Source: Bettongia penicillata ogilbyi
Lineage: Eukaryota; Chordata; Mammalia; Diprotodontia; Potoroidae
Reading direction: 5' to 3'
DNA length: 64,000 nucleotides
Assembly: GCA_023548195.1 (NCBI GenBank)
Contig: JAJHZJ010000311.1
Location: forward strand, 7,976,811 to 8,040,810
Part shown: one piece after another, positions 23,520 through 35,509 of the stretch
Position numbering within the stretch: the stretch's first letter is position 1
Layout of the letters: each line of letters starts with the position of its first letter
Notes under the pieces: generated by a model
What the model was told of the DNA's origin: nothing
The model's input: only the letters and a program-made list of their open reading frames with translations
Databases searched by the model: none
Made by a program: the position numbers and the translations under genes

Positions 23520-23650
23520 TATAGAGTTGTCTTGGGCATTGAGAAGTTAAGTGACTTACTCAATGTCATATACTTGTGTTTGTCAAAGGTCGGACTGGAA
23601 AACAAGTCTTCCTGAGTTCCAGGTTGTCCCTACTATCCGCTATATCATGG
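23520..23650 (-). mobile_element. MIR-type SINE fragment
   Basis: Reverse core: 'gagaagttaagtgacttact', a decayed accession to 'ggtcggactggaaaacaagtcttcctgag' (near 23588-23618) and the head 'tactatccgctatatcatg'. Confidence 0.6.
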
Positions 23651-24084
23651 GCTTTTCAAGGTAGAAAATAATACTTAAATATTTCATGAAACTGGCTTTC
23701 ATTTACTAGATACAGGTCACATAAGTTTGAGCCAAATTGCCTCTGGACTTTGTAGAGCCTGATGATTGTTCCAGCAGATGATTAAGGGGAAAAAATGACA
23801 GCTTGAACATTTGAAGTCCAAGATAATGTGCCTGTCTATGGAATTGACTTGAAGGTTATTTAAGGATTGACCTTGATTTCTTACCTAATGCATATTCTCA
23901 TTTTTCAATTTGTCTTCTCCCTATAGTAAAATAATCCCTCAATAAACCAAAATTTTCAATTAATTGAACTTTATTTCTTTTTTTCGCTTTTCATAGAAAA
24001 AAGCAAATGGCAATAAACCTGAGATCAGAGCTCTTATACTACAAACACATTTCTAGGATATGACTTGAATATGGCACAAATTTA

Positions 24085-24400
24085 TCTCAATCTCTTGGTA
24101 TGATGGAGACTTAGGTTTGAATTTTGTCCCTGACACTAGTGTGTGCATGGGCAAGTTCTAACCCTCTCAGACTCAGTTCCCTCATTTGGAGAATGCGAAT
24201 AATAGTATCATAGCCCTAGAACTAGACAAGGCATCAAATGGTCTAATTCCTTCATTTTGCAGATACGAAAAAAGGTCACATGACTGAGAAGAGCCAGAAA
24301 TGGAAAAATACATATGATGGTCATCTTATATTGGAGATCTTATGAAATGATGCATGTAAAATGTTTGGTAACCTTGCACAGCAATTATTATTATTCTATA
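24085..24400 (+). mobile_element. MIR-type SINE split by a second SINE fragment
   Basis: Forward MIR: 'ggtttgaattttgtccctga', 'gcaagttctaaccctctcag', 'actcagttccctcatttgga' to about 24205. The tail resumes at 24340-24395 ('gatgcatgtaaaatgtttgg', 'ttattattattctat'). Between them, 24208-24320 reads like the start of the reverse-oriented MIR-related repeat ('atagccctagaactagacaa', 'tccttcattttgcagatac'). Confidence 0.65.
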
Positions 24401-25000
24401 CCTACAGATAAAATTGTGTGAGAATCATCTAGATTTAGGATCATGACTCTTTGGAGTTGTAGGACCTTAAGTTATTAAAAAGTCAGTTTTGTTCATTAGA
24501 TGGTAATTATTAAGGCAGGAAAAGTGATTTATACATTTGGTAGGGATTTTTACCAGCAAGTGTTGAAATAGAAATGGTTTTCTGCTTACTCCTCAGTTAA
24601 CCTGAAAAACTGTTTCGCTATGATTCCAAAGAATTGTGGTTAATCAAAAATTTATTTTATGTTTTTTGAGGAAAAAACAAATACATTTTATGTCTAAGTT
24701 ATATATTTGAATGGAGAGGCATCTCATATTTCATTAACATGGACGATATTAAATTTGACAGATATATTTTGCAACCTATATGAAATTAGACATTTACCAA
24801 AGTAGCTAATGAAATATTATCCCCATTAATTTCAGCAAGTTTGTTTTGATATAGCCTGTAAGGAAGAGGGGTTGCCTTTAGGTGATATCCCACTAACTAA
24901 GAAAGTTATTTCTATTTTTAATTTCAGATAGGAAAATATTGATGAAAATTAAAAGAGTAAAGCAAATATTACTTTGGGTATCAGGACTCATCTTTGTTTT
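24401..25000. other. No recognised feature
   Basis: AT-rich, apparently single-copy DNA leading into the CCTC/CCTT tract. Confidence 0.4.
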
Positions 25001-25227
25001 ACTCCCTCCCTCCCTCCCTCCCTCCCTCCCTCCTCCCCCTCCCTCCCTCCCTTCTTCCTTCCTTCCTTCCTTCCTTCCTTCCTTCCTTCCTTCCTTCCTT
25101 CCTTCCTTCCTTCCTTCCTTCCTTCCTTCCTTCCTTCCTTCCTTCCTTCCTGCCTTCCTGCCTTCCTTCCTTCCTTCCTTCCTTCCTTCCTTCCTTCCTT
25201 CCTTCCTTCCTTCCTTCCTTCCTTCCC
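25001..25227. repeat. (CTCC)n/(CTTC)n microsatellite, about 225 bp
   Basis: A pure pyrimidine plus strand: a ccct block of about 50 bp, then about 175 bp of ccttccttcc with two 'ctgc' variants at 25150-25162. Two steps of unit change show that the array grew by slippage from a CT-rich seed. Open frames of 80-160 codons on both strands here (Leu-Pro-Ser or Lys-Glu-Gly repeats) are artefacts of the repeat. Confidence 0.98.
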
Positions 25228-25880
25228 TTATCATAGGCCTATAATACCCATTAGCCTTACATTCAAAAGATTTCTGGAACAGATCTCTTCCAACCCTAAT
25301 CCTTAAAATGGCCCCAGAGTGGAACAGGAACTGTTTGTCAGTTCCAATTACCTGCTTGAGATTCTGCAAGAACATTCTTCACAAATACAGATTTTCTTTT
25401 TCCATTCATGCATCACCTCCTTTAGCCGTGGATTTTTAAGCCTGATGAATCATAAAATCACATGCAAGATGGTATAGGTCACAATCCTAGGCAAAACCAG
25501 TGTGTAGCAGCTCAATAATTATAAGGAAGAATGATATGAATGTTGAAAGAAGGAAGGAGTAAACCTTTGGGTGTGCACCTTACGCCACCAAGTTTGGGTG
25601 TGTAAAGGAACCCCTAACTTTATTCACAGATGGCTTTGCAGAACAGTTGTCTTGTCAAATTTCTATCCCGATCAGTTATGGGTAACTTTTACCCCATATG
25701 CTTCTGCCTCAGTCAGTCAGAATACTGGGCTCAGATGGCACTTCTCTATTGGAATTACATAATGCCTTGCCTATACCTCTCTCTGTGCATCTATATTGTT
25801 ACAAATCTAACAGAGCCTCTTTTTTTCTCCACGTTCAAATGAGAAATGTCAAATGCAATTTTTCCAGAATCACCAGATTA
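25228..25880. other. No recognised feature
   Basis: Single-copy-like DNA. Three overlapping plus frames of 63-87 codons at 25571-25961 show no domain and differ in every frame. Confidence 0.4.
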
Positions 25881-25929
25881 CCCAATATCATACATTCTAC
25901 ATTGGGTCCACCCATGCGTAGCTATGCTT

Positions 25930-25998
25930 TTCCTGATTTTACCCGCTTAGTAAAGTATTAATAAGTGTTTGACTGTTGACTGAGTGACTGACTTAGTC
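25930..25998 (+). repeat. L2/THER-type 3' tail remnant
   Basis: 'ttagtaaagtattaataagt' and 'gttgactgagtgactgactt' resemble the aataaatgcttgttgactga tail that ends many L2 and marsupial SINE copies. No body is recognisable upstream. Confidence 0.4.
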
Positions 25999-27505
25999 TC
26001 ACTGTTCCCTGTGTCAGCAAATTATCCTCAAAGTTCTTAGAAAAGAAACTTACGTAAACTGAGCAAAAATAAAATTACAAGGAGAAATTGAGAGCACATT
26101 TTCTTTAAAAAAGAATGATTTCCCTGTGTTAAATTTTCTAACATCTTAAGGTAATGAGTTAACTGGACCAGTACTTATTTTTATGACTGGCTGAATATAT
26201 TTACCCAGTGTTTGATAAAACCTAATCAAATAGACTTTTGATTTAACAACGGACTTGAAATAAAATCCCTAACCCATTGTCCTTCACTTAGTTGGGAACT
26301 CTCCCTACCCTTGGCTGCCTTCTTTTTGGCTGTGGTTGCTGGCCTGGGATGCTTTGCCTCCATCTGCTGAAGGCTAATATCCAGATGTAGATAATATCAG
26401 AAAATGAGGATGTGAATTTACCAGTTTCTAGAAGAAGAAGATTGATTTAGGGTGTCAAGATTTATTCTTCTCTCCTTTCTCTTGTCCGGGAGCACCTACA
26501 ACATTGTATCACTTGTGGGTTATGGGCTTCCTCAGTCCTGATCTGGCTCTTTATTAAAGCAAGGACTTGCCATAAAAGAATTTTAAAGAAGCTTCTTTGT
26601 TCAAATTGAATCTGACTTAATTTATCAGGATTTCCATTTTGCTGGTGCCTCGGCTTCTTGCCAGGTTTTCTTACTGTTTCATCTGCCCAACTCTCTAAAT
26701 GTGGGTCAGAAATGGGTTAAGGAGGGAAAGGGGTACTGTTTGCTCTGAATGCCTTTGTTTTTAAATGAACAAAATCTGATTTTCTCTTCTCTCCTGCTTT
26801 ATCTTCCCCTGAAAAGAAAAAGTCTTCATAAATATACATGTGTACACACATGCGCACACACACACACAAATTCCTACATTCTATCTGGACTTTTGAACAT
26901 CTGATTTATCTTGTGTTTTGATACCTATGACTTTCTTCTGCCTTGATCTGATCCATGGTATCCATAGGTGCCTGCATTATTTGCTGGATTCCCTGTCTCC
27001 AGATACCTAGCCCATTTAAAAAAAAAATTACTTCCAAAATTACTTCTATCTCATTCTGATCCATGGACTCCAATCTTCTAACCTGGTTTTCAGTCTTGGT
27101 TACTTAATCCATGCTATTTTCTTTGTAATCTCTTGGTGATGGTGGCAGGGAGGGAAGTGAAAAGAACTGAGTACTTGAGGTTCCTGGACAAGGTCAAACT
27201 ACTCCATAGAGTAGACAAGGCAGATTCTCATGATTCTGAATTTCTAGGAAGAATTTCTGGGGACTGATTATTGGTGGTGGGGTGATGGGAGGATTATCAG
27301 TCTATTACTCTTCCTTTTCTGCCCCAATCTTTTATGACGGAAAAATACAGGTTAACTCTAGAGCACAGATGTAAATATAATAAAGGAAGACTTTATTTCC
27401 CAGGAGCCAAGGGCTAAGGGTTCATGATCAGAGTACCAGGAGCTTCTGGGAGAAAAGTTGGACTGACCTACACAGAATTAGGGGCTGGTTTGGGTACATG
27501 GCAGC
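25999..27505. other. Mostly featureless; short (CA)n at 26845
   Basis: About 1.5 kb of apparently single-copy sequence. A small (ca)n run lies at 26838-26868. No gene-like frame or repeat family was recognised. Confidence 0.4.
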
Positions 27506-28081
27506 AACCAGGACCATAATCCAATCCATTCAGAAACATTTTAAGCACCTCTTATGTGCCTGTCATTGTTTTAGGTATAGAAGATACAAACATAAAAAGC
27601 AACTCAGTCCCTGACCTCAATTAAGTCATGTTCCTGTGGGAATAGAATATGTTCATGGATTAAAAAAAACCACAGGATATAGACAAAATAAACACAAAGT
27701 AATTTAAGGTTTGGGGTAGGCGTTAACTACTGGGGAAGTAAGGAAAGGTCCCTTGAGTAGGTGAGAGGAGCTGGGTCTTAAAGTGAGTTAGGGTCTCAAA
27801 GAGGCAGAAGTTAGGAGGGTTTATATTCTAGGCATGGAGCATAGTTTGTAGAAAGATGAGATGAAAAATGAAATGTGCTCAGGGAACCAGTGAGGGCAGG
27901 GAGGTGGGGTGCTGCTAGTGGAGGTAATGTGTAATCATCCTGGAAAGATATTATAGGTTGAGAGAGATTGAGCAAGCCTCTAAAATGCCAAACCAGAGGA
28001 GTTTTTGTTTTATTCTAGAGGCAAAAGGGAGCCAGTGATGTTTCTTAAGGAGGGATGTGAGGAGGTCAGATGTGTGTTTTT

Positions 28082-29733
28082 GGAATATCATTTTGTGCTT
28101 TATTTGTGCATTACTAAAGCAACTCTGAGGTACCACCTTAAACCTATCAGATTGGCTAATATGATAGAAAAGGAAAATGGCAAAGGTTGGAATATATATT
28201 GCAAAATTGGGACATTAATGCACTTATTGGTGTACTTATGAACTGATTCAACCATTCTGGAGAGCAATTTGTAACTCTGCCAAAAGGACTATAAAACTGT
28301 GCACACCCTTTAACACTAGTAGGTTTATATCCCAAAGAGTTTTTTTTTAAAGAAAAAGACCTGTATGTACAAAAATATTTATAGCAGCTGTTTTTATTGT
28401 GGCAAAGAATTGGAAATTGAAGGGATACCCACCAATTGGGGATGGTTGAACAAGTTATGGCATATGAATGTAATGGAATACTAATGTGCTATAAGAATTG
28501 ACAAGCAGTCTAGGGCTGTATCCCAAAGTGATCATAAAAATAGGAAAATGTCCCACATGTACAAAAAATATTTATAGCAGCTCTTTTTGTGGTGGCCAAG
28601 AACTGGAACTCAAGGGAATGCTCATCAATTGGGGAATGACTGGACAAATTGTGGTGTATGAATGTAGTGGAATACTATTGTGCTATAAGAAATGATGAAC
28701 AGGCAGAGTTCAGAAAAACCTGGAAAGACTTATATGAACTATGCTGAGTGAAATGAGCAGAACCAGGAGAACATTATACACAGTAACAGCCACAGGGTGT
28801 GAGGACTATTTCTGATAGACTTAGCCCTTCATAGCAATGTAAGGACCTAAAACATTCCCAAAAGACTCTTGAGGTAGAATGCCATGCACATCCAGAGAAA
28901 GAAGTATGGTTTCGGAACACAGAATGAAACAGGCTATTTTCTCTTGAGTTATTTTTTTTTGTTTTGGTTTTTCTCATGATTTCTCCCATTCATTTTAATT
29001 CTTTTATGCAGCATGACTAATGTGAAAATGTGTTTAATAAGAATGTATGTGTAAAATCCATATAAGATTGCATGCCATCTCGGGAAGAGAGGGGAGAGGG
29101 AGGGAGAGAAAATTTAAAACTTATGGAAGTGATTATTGAAAACAGAAAACAAATAATAGTTTAATAATAACATATATTACATAGTAACAACAATAACAAT
29201 GAAATTAAATAATAATAAAAAAGAAATGACGAGCCGGATGATCCTAGGAAGACTTATATGAACTGAGGCAAAGGGAAATGAGCAGAACCAGGAGAACGTG
29301 CACGCGGTAACAGCTACAATGTAGCAATGATCAGCTCTGAATAGTGTAGCTATTCACAGCAATACAAAGACCCAAGACAATTCTGGAGGACATATGATGA
29401 AAAAAGTTATCCACTTCCAGAGAAAGAATTGATGGTGTCCAAATACAGATCAAACTTTCTCTATTGTTCTTGTTTTTTTTTCTGGTCTGTTTTTTTTTTT
29501 TTTTTGTTTGTTTTTTTTTACAACATGACTAATATGGAAATATATCTTGCATGACTATATATGTATAATCTATATCAAATTGCTTGCTTTCTCATGGAGG
29601 GGGTATAGGAGGTAGGGAGGGAGATAATTTGGAGTTCAAAATGTAAAAAGACTGAATGTTAATTATTATTATGTGTAATTGGAAAAAATAAAATATTTTT
29701 AAAAATTCAAAAAATAAAAGAAATATTATTTTG
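28082..29733 (+). mobile_element. Outer 5'-truncated L1 (3' end), itself interrupted
   Basis: The outer L1 occupies 28096-28508 and 29221-29719, flanked by a 14-bp near-perfect duplication (ggaatatcattttg at 28082-28095, gaaatattattttg at 29720-29733). The first part is ORF2 C-terminal sequence ('aacctatcagattggctaat', 'ccaccaattggggatggttg'). The second part resumes at the matching point ('atcctaggaagacttatatg', 'atgagcagaaccaggagaac') and runs through the 3' UTR to a short A-rich tail. It is ORF2 debris with no coding capacity. Confidence 0.9.
28493..29236 (+). mobile_element. Inner L1 3' copy nested in the outer L1
   Basis: The inner copy (28509-29220) starts within ORF2 (ggctgtatcccaaagtgatc), repeats text already seen in the outer copy ('catcaattggggaatgactg', 'gaatactattgtgctataag'), and has its own 3' UTR and a degenerate A/T-rich tail (29150-29220). 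It is flanked by a diverged 16-bp duplication (aagaattgacaagcag at 28493-28508, aagaaatgacgagccg at 29221-29236; 13 of 16 match). The 65-codon frame at 28498-28695 is an ORF2 C-terminal remnant. Confidence 0.85.
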
Positions 29734-30044
29734 GCAGATGCATGGAGGACACACTGGGGAAGGTAGGGAATAAATGCAAGGAGAGCAATTGGAGACTATT
29801 ACAGTAGTACAGGTGAAAGGTTGTGAGAATCTGAACTGGAGGTGTAATATGAGTAGAGAGAAAGGGAGTGAGTGCAAGCAAAGTTGAAGAGGTGGAATCT
29901 CCAAGACTTGGCTACTGATATATAAATTTGAATGACATTTTTGTAATAGGTGAGAGTTGAAATCATGGGAGTAAGTGGGATTGTGAAGGGGCAAAGAGTA
30001 GGGCCAAGAGCTAATGCTTGGGGAATGTGTACCTTTAACCTATC

Positions 30045-30155
30045 CCCTACTTTGTTGAGAGGATCAGAGGCGATAATTTATAAAATGCTTTGCAAACCTT
30101 AAAGCATTACATATAAATGCTATCATAGTTATCATCATCATCATCATCATCATCT
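30045..30155 (+). mobile_element. THER1/MIR-type SINE 3' tail with (ATC)n
   Basis: 'gttgagaggatcagaggcga', 'aaaatgctttgcaaacctta' and 'atataaatgctatcatagtt' lead into an (atc)n run at 30128-30153. This is the usual 3' end of this SINE type; the 5' half is missing. Confidence 0.75.
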
Positions 30156-30214
30156 GTTGAGCAACAGAAAAAGGCTCAGCTGAATACATGCAATAAATTG
30201 GTAGTGATATAATG

Positions 30215-30472
30215 GGCAAAATGAGCTGGATTTCATGACTTCTCCAGTGACACACTGAAGCGTATATCTGACTTCAAATCTAACTTCATCCGTTTAACCC
30301 AGGGAAAAATCCCTTGAACCATTGTCTGACTTGATTTTTCATTTGAAAGATGACATAATAGCAACTGCTTCCCAGGGTGGTTGTGAGGATGAAATGAGAA
30401 AACTTTTGTTAAGGGCTTCACAAATCTTAAAGTCCATACAAATATGACTTATCATTATTATTATATTAGCCT
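30215..30472 (+). mobile_element. MIR/THER1-type SINE
   Basis: Forward copy: decayed head near 30260, 'gaaagatgacataatagcaa', 'cttcccagggtggttgtgag', 'gatgaaatgagaaaactttt', 'cttcacaaatcttaaagtcc', ending in a (att)n-like run at 30450-30465. Confidence 0.8.
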
Positions 30473-32015
30473 CATCTTCCTAGAAGTACCCAGGCTCTAA
30501 GAGTACTGGAATGAGAATGTGTTCTTAATCTGAGGTACGTGATTTTGAATAAAACTGATTTTCTTTGTAAGCTATTGTGTATTTTATTTTGTGCATTAAA
30601 AACATTTTTGTTTTCTGAGAAGAGGTCCATAGGTACCAGAAAGAAATATAAGACTTAAAAAAAGTTTGAACCCCTTGCTTAGAATTGAGTTTGTAAGTGC
30701 AAGGCCATCCTGGAATTTTTTCCTGTTTTAGAACTTCCTACTTCTTTTCATAAATGATTGTGCTTATGAAAAGCAGGAGGCACCTGGTATTTGAGTATAA
30801 TGTGTACCCATACATTAAATACTCATGAAATCCCTGGTCTTTTACATCATACCCTTTATTGTTCATTGCTCACAGTTTCTAATACAGCCTTTTCATTTTC
30901 TTTCAGTCACTGCCAATATTTATCTTTCATTTCTCCTGTTCCCCACAATTATCAACCTCTAAACACTATCAAAATTGTCCCCAGGCATCTAAACTTTAAA
31001 TGCAATTGTAACTTTTCCATTCGGGGCCTTGTTTCATTAAACAAATATGTGGGTGCTACATGATTTTGCAGCAGATATTGTTTATGTGGGAGTTGGATTT
31101 GTACTGTGTTTACAGCTAAAGAGAAAAAATTTCAACACTTTATTGGACGTGTACTGGCATGTGGGTGAGGTTGGAGAAAATAAATGAGTGTTGAAATCAA
31201 ATACAGGCCTGGGAAAATGCTCCTTTTTGATGGTGCATCTGAGGAAGGTCAACAGCTGGAAGTATACAGATCTTTAGGGTGAAGTTTCCTGCCAAAAACA
31301 GTGCCCTCATTTGAGATAGCAACCCTAAAGAAATGAGGGCAGTCTTGTTGCTACATTTTAGGACCAGGAAAAAATATGATTGCACAACAGGAAACATGTA
31401 CCTTCACGCCCATCATATAGTTGTCTCTTCCCTTCCTCCAAAAGCCATTTTTGAAGGCATGCAATAAACTGAGAGTTTGTGACCTCTACACTTGAAGATA
31501 TATTTATATTCCTTGTAGGAAATGATACACGCTATTTTTTCCGTGTTCAGACTGGCTATTTAAAACATGTGGTGCTCAGGACTTGCAATTGGCACCTGTT
31601 GCATGGAACAACACGATTTGCCTTCTTTCCTGCATGGGTCACAATTAGAAACCTTAACAGCTCATGTCAATTTGTATCAACTATGCAGGTTATCTTTTAT
31701 CCAGCCTTTAAGGAGAGAGATTTTATTAGACTAATTATGTAATTATGGTCAGTGTGATACCATGACCAGAAAAAATCTTGACATGTTATCCTGCCTTCAG
31801 GCATGACCATACTTTACCCATCTTTTCAAACAAATGAAAAATCTAATCTTTGTTTGAAATCTATCTCCCCCCACTTTCACCTCTCTAATCAAGAGAATAA
31901 GCAACTTTCCTTAGGAAACTACTTCAGTATTTACTGAATCTCAATGTCTAGTATTCTTCCTTTTATCTATAACCCATTTGTGCTGATATGTATAAGGTCA
32001 TTTCCTGTCTTCTGG
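30473..32015. other. Repeat-poor block, no gene recognised
   Basis: About 1.5 kb without a recognised repeat. Frames of 90 (30791-31063 plus), 66 (31197-31397 minus) and 87 codons (31479-31742 plus) have no domain I recognise. As one of the longer repeat-free stretches it is a fair place to look for conserved non-coding sequence. Confidence 0.35.
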
Positions 32016-32017
32016 AA

Positions 32018-32232
32018 TAATAGATTTAGAACTGGAAGAGACTTTCGAGGTCATCAAATTCAGCCTCTTCATTTTATGAATGAGGAAACAGAGTCATAGA
32101 GTAAATGACTTGCCCAGGATCACACATCTAATAAGTTTCTAGGGGGCAGGATTAGAATCTGGGTGTATTTATTCTAAGTTCAGGGCTCAATCTATGCTAT
32201 CATACTCCTTCTAATTGTGAAAGAAAGATTTT
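32018..32232 (-). mobile_element. MIR-type SINE with extended leader
   Basis: 'agatttagaactggaagaga', 'ttcgaggtcatcaaattcag', 'cttcattttatgaatgagga', 'atgacttgcccaggatcaca' and 'ggattagaatctgggtgtat'. Reverse MIR core preceded by the 'gaactggaagagactt...' leader seen in several copies here. Confidence 0.75.
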
Positions 32233-32659
32233 GGTTATCAATTGTATATGCAACCTGTGGCTCAGGATTTTAACTCTGAGAACATACACAGATTGGGCTT
32301 AATTCTATTAGCTGTTCTCTCTTAGTAATCTTTAAGGCTCAGTTCCAATCCAGGGTAAGCTCCTGAGAGCATCAATATTTGACCATGTTTCTTTGTAGGT
32401 AATAAAGGTAAAGCATTTAGCAAGCTGCAGCAGTAGTGACAACAGTTCTATTAAAGACAGACATAATCTGGAAAAGGCAGTTGAACTACTCCCCTTTGGT
32501 GAGTCCTTCACAACATCCGGGTCAGCACTCTCCTTTCAAATTCAAAGTCTTGCATTAATCACAGGTAAGAATAACTCAGTGCAAAGACCTTTGGGCCTTG
32601 GTGAAGGCGCAAGTTTTCTTTTGTTTTTATCTGTTTTGTTTTTTCCACTATCCCCTCCT

Positions 32660-32932
32660 CCCACTATTGCTGCTACCAACAGTGGATAGAGTATTGTACC
32701 TGGCACTAGGAAGATCTAAGTGAAAATTTGTCCTCATATGCTTACTAGCTCAATGACCCTGCGCAATTCCCTTAACCCTTGTCTGCCTTAGTTTCTTCAA
32801 CTGTGCAATGGGGATCATAATAGCACCTACCTTTCCTAGGGTTGTTGTGAGAATCAAATTAAATAATCCCTGTAAAGTGTTTAGCACAGTGCCTGGCACA
32901 TAGGAGGGGCTGAAATGCTTTTTCTCCCCTTC
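32660..32932 (+). mobile_element. MIR/THER1-type SINE, nearly full length
   Basis: Forward: tRNA-like head 'agtggatagagtattgtacc', 'ctagctcaatgaccctgcgc', 'gccttagtttcttcaactgt', 'gcaatggggatcataatagc', 'ctagggttgttgtgagaatc', then the L2-like 3' end 'tagcacagtgcctggcacat'. The 3' end shared with L2 shows how this SINE was mobilised. Confidence 0.9.
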
Positions 32933-33204
32933 TTCTCCCCTACCACTAATGTTGCAGCGAAAACCTAGCTTTCTCTCTTGGTCTTCAGTTTGTAAGACTC
33001 AGTTTTTAATCTATAGTTCTTTTCTTAGTATCACAATCACTAGCTTCAGTCTAATTTCCATACTCCTTGTAGCTGCCAACCCCAACTCCCCTAAGATTCT
33101 GCATCCCAGCAACCGTGCATGCATCTCCTGAAATGTAGTCATTTGCCCCAGGCTGGGGCATCCATCCTCTTACCGGAGGAGGGGGGAGGGAGCTACTTGG
33201 ATGA

Positions 33205-33312
33205 ACTGCTTGCTCTTTGGGCATCATCTTCCTCCTCTGAAAAGGAAGGGATTGGACTAGATGACCTTAAAGTTTTATTCCAGCTCTAAATAGGATTTTA
33301 TGAACAATATCA
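33205..33312 (+). mobile_element. MIR-type SINE 3' fragment
   Basis: 'atcttcctcctctgaaaagg' and 'gattggactagatgacctta' plus 'ttccagctctaaataggatt': only the core end and extended tail are present. Confidence 0.65.
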
Positions 33313-35045
33313 TGCAATTAGGCATTGCTTAGTTATATGCAGGTTCAGTTTATACAGTGTCACACATTGAAGATATGTACATTGAATTATATACCTGTGC
33401 TATTATTTGAGTGACAGGGCAGTACTCAGCTGTGCACCAGCAAGAATCATTGAAGTACGCGAGTGGTTCCCTTACCTATCACCCCTGGGCTGCTGGTTAT
33501 CAGCTTGGTTATTGGATAGATAACTTTAAATGCTTTTGTGGTGCTTTACTTTCATTTCATAACACTTTCCTCACTCTCTGTGTGGATATGCTTGCGCCCA
33601 CTGGTTTGTAGATTCAAGTCCATGCCTATGGACAGCCTATGTGACACTGAGCCATTTTTTGTTTCTTAAAGGATATGTTTCTGAAAGTGTCTTGGAACAT
33701 CTAAACCTCAAATGGTGGCAGAAAGTGGGTGGTTTTGGAATCTATCCCCTAGACCAGTACAGGCAAAAGCACTCCTCTAACTGCAAGTTTGATGTCCTTT
33801 CCCATCCCCTCAGGGTCACCCAAATCCAATTTCATTTTCTTCTGGATTTTGACTTAGATGTTCCATATATAGGCTGTGATCTGGTGCCAGCCATCCACCT
33901 ACAACTTTTAGACAGGCCCCTAGTGGGGCCTGAGTCTCTAATTGTCTTGTCTTCTGTTTGCTATGGGATCAAGCTAGCTCTTTTATGAACATCTTTACAA
34001 GGGCCATGGGCATTTTCTGGAGCTATATTTTCTAATAGATTCCCTAGTCTTTTATTGCCTGGTATTTGATTACTTACCACTAGTCTGCTGTCTTGGATTT
34101 TCTCTTATGTTAGGACATCATTCCTTGACAAGAGTCACAGACAGTGATCTTGAGTATTATATCCATGATTGTTCCTCTCTGTGTTCTGATGAGCTCTGAC
34201 TACAGCTAGGTAGTAGGTTTCTGACACCTAGTTTCTTAGCTGAACTATATTTAGTTTTAAATTTCTAGATCTTTCCTATCCTCAGAGATCCCAAAGCGCA
34301 GGTCAAGAAATAGCTGTGACTTTTGCTCATATTGTGACCCCATTCCTACTATTGCCTTCTGTGTGGGGGAGGAAAAATAATACAGGTAAAACCAACATCC
34401 AACATCCATGGAAACTATGTTGCAAGATATGATAGGATCAAATGCATAAATCAGTATAATAGAAACTAATTACCAAAGGATTTCAGAGCAGGGTAGTGGT
34501 CATGAGAGCTGAGCATGCCTTCATGGAGGTGGTAAGATCTGAGCAGATCTATTATACATTGAACGCATTTCACATTTGTTCTTGCATCTCACAACAGATT
34601 GCTTTCTTTTAGCTATGGTGCAACTGGATAGTTTTTACTTCCCCTTTTGTACTCAGGAACCTCATCCCTTCCCTCAACAGCATAATGCCTCATATAGTTT
34701 ACTATTATCTTCTCTGTCTTTGACTACTTTGCCCACTAACAGAACCATAACTAGCAATTTGTTGTGTCTGGGGCAAGTGCTTGGCAACCCCGGGTTGCCA
34801 GTGGGTATTGGGGAGGAGGATCATTTCAGGAAACTACAAGCTTTCTAATCTTTCTGTTGCAGGACTGACTGTTGCTGGTGAGAGAGAAAGAAAGAGATGT
34901 GACCCATCCGCTAGGCATGAGTGTACTCTGGACCCTCGGAGATTTCTAGTCTGCTGAAGGGAGAGGAATTACCACTGAAATTGTAATGCTATTCCTTCCA
35001 AACTGACTATCCCAGTATTGTCATTTGACCAAATTGACTGTAAAT
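33313..35045. other. Mostly featureless single-copy-like DNA
   Basis: Frames of 66 (33411-33611), 115 (33641-33988) and 90 codons (34576-34848), all plus, show no recognisable domain. The 115-codon frame is the longest here. Without splice signals or a family match I do not call it a gene. Confidence 0.35.
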
Positions 35046-35047
35046 TC

Positions 35048-35218
35048 TGAAAATAATGATAACAATAATGTCATTTATGTAGCACTTTAAGGTTTGCGAA
35101 GCACTTTACAAAGATTATCTCATTTTTATCCTCATAACAACCCTGGGAGAGAGCTGCTATTATTATCTCCACTGTTCAGATGAGGAAACTGAGGTGTAAG
35201 TGACTTAAGATACTGGTC
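35048..35218 (-). mobile_element. THER1/MIR-type SINE, 3' two-thirds
   Basis: 'gtagcactttaaggtttgcg', 'gcactttacaaagattatct', 'cctcataacaaccctgggag', 'gagctgctattattatctcc' and 'gatgaggaaactgaggtgta'. It ends before the tRNA-like head. Confidence 0.85.
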
Positions 35219-35429
35219 TCTTTGCCCATCCTGCCTAACTAGGTTGATCTCCTGTGACTGGACTTTCTAATTTTCTAATTTTATTTTTGATGACTGTCAT
35301 TTCCAGTCCATTATTAGGTAGCCTCAAAAGCACATAGTTTGTGTTTGCAGTGTTTATTGTAAAGTAACTTTTTTTGCACATAGCAATTATATTTTTGGTA
35401 CTGGATGGTAGCCAGGTACTGAGAAGGAG

Positions 35430-35505
35430 AAAGAAATTTGGATTTGGAGCCAGAGGACCATCCTCTGCTACTTATAACCTATGTGATATTGGGAGAGATG
35501 TATGA
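35430..35505 (+). mobile_element. MIR SINE 5' fragment
   Basis: 'gatttggagccagaggacca' and 'ctgctacttataacctatgt' correspond to the tRNA-like head and start of the core. Confidence 0.55.
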
Positions 35506-35509
35506 GTAT

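Larger units (their letters stand above)
27508..30040 (+). repeat. Ancient LINE-UTR-like repeat, split by nested L1s
   Basis: The left part (27508-28095) shows 'gcacctcttatgtgcctgtc', 'ccctgacctcaattaagtca', 'aggtcccttgagtaggtgag', 'gagggatgtgaggaggtcag' and stops at 'ggaatatcattttg'. The right part resumes at 29720 with the same site and continues 'gcagatgcatggaggacac', 'attggagactattacagtag', 'gttgtgagaatctgaactgg' and 'gggaatgtgtacctttaacc'. The two halves are collinear with the copies at 7130 and 14548, which proves that the L1 block between them is an insertion. Confidence 0.7.

Noticed and set aside
24893..25375. Long frames rich in Lys-Glu-Gly-Arg or Leu-Pro-Ser repeats
   Set aside because: They are translations of the CCTC/CCTT microsatellite, open in all frames because the repeat lacks stop codons.
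30128..30153. (ATC)n run as an independent microsatellite or short array
   Set aside because: It is the normal 3' tail of the SINE that precedes it.
33641..33988. 115-codon frame as a candidate gene
   Set aside because: No domain or homologue recognised, and no supporting neighbours.
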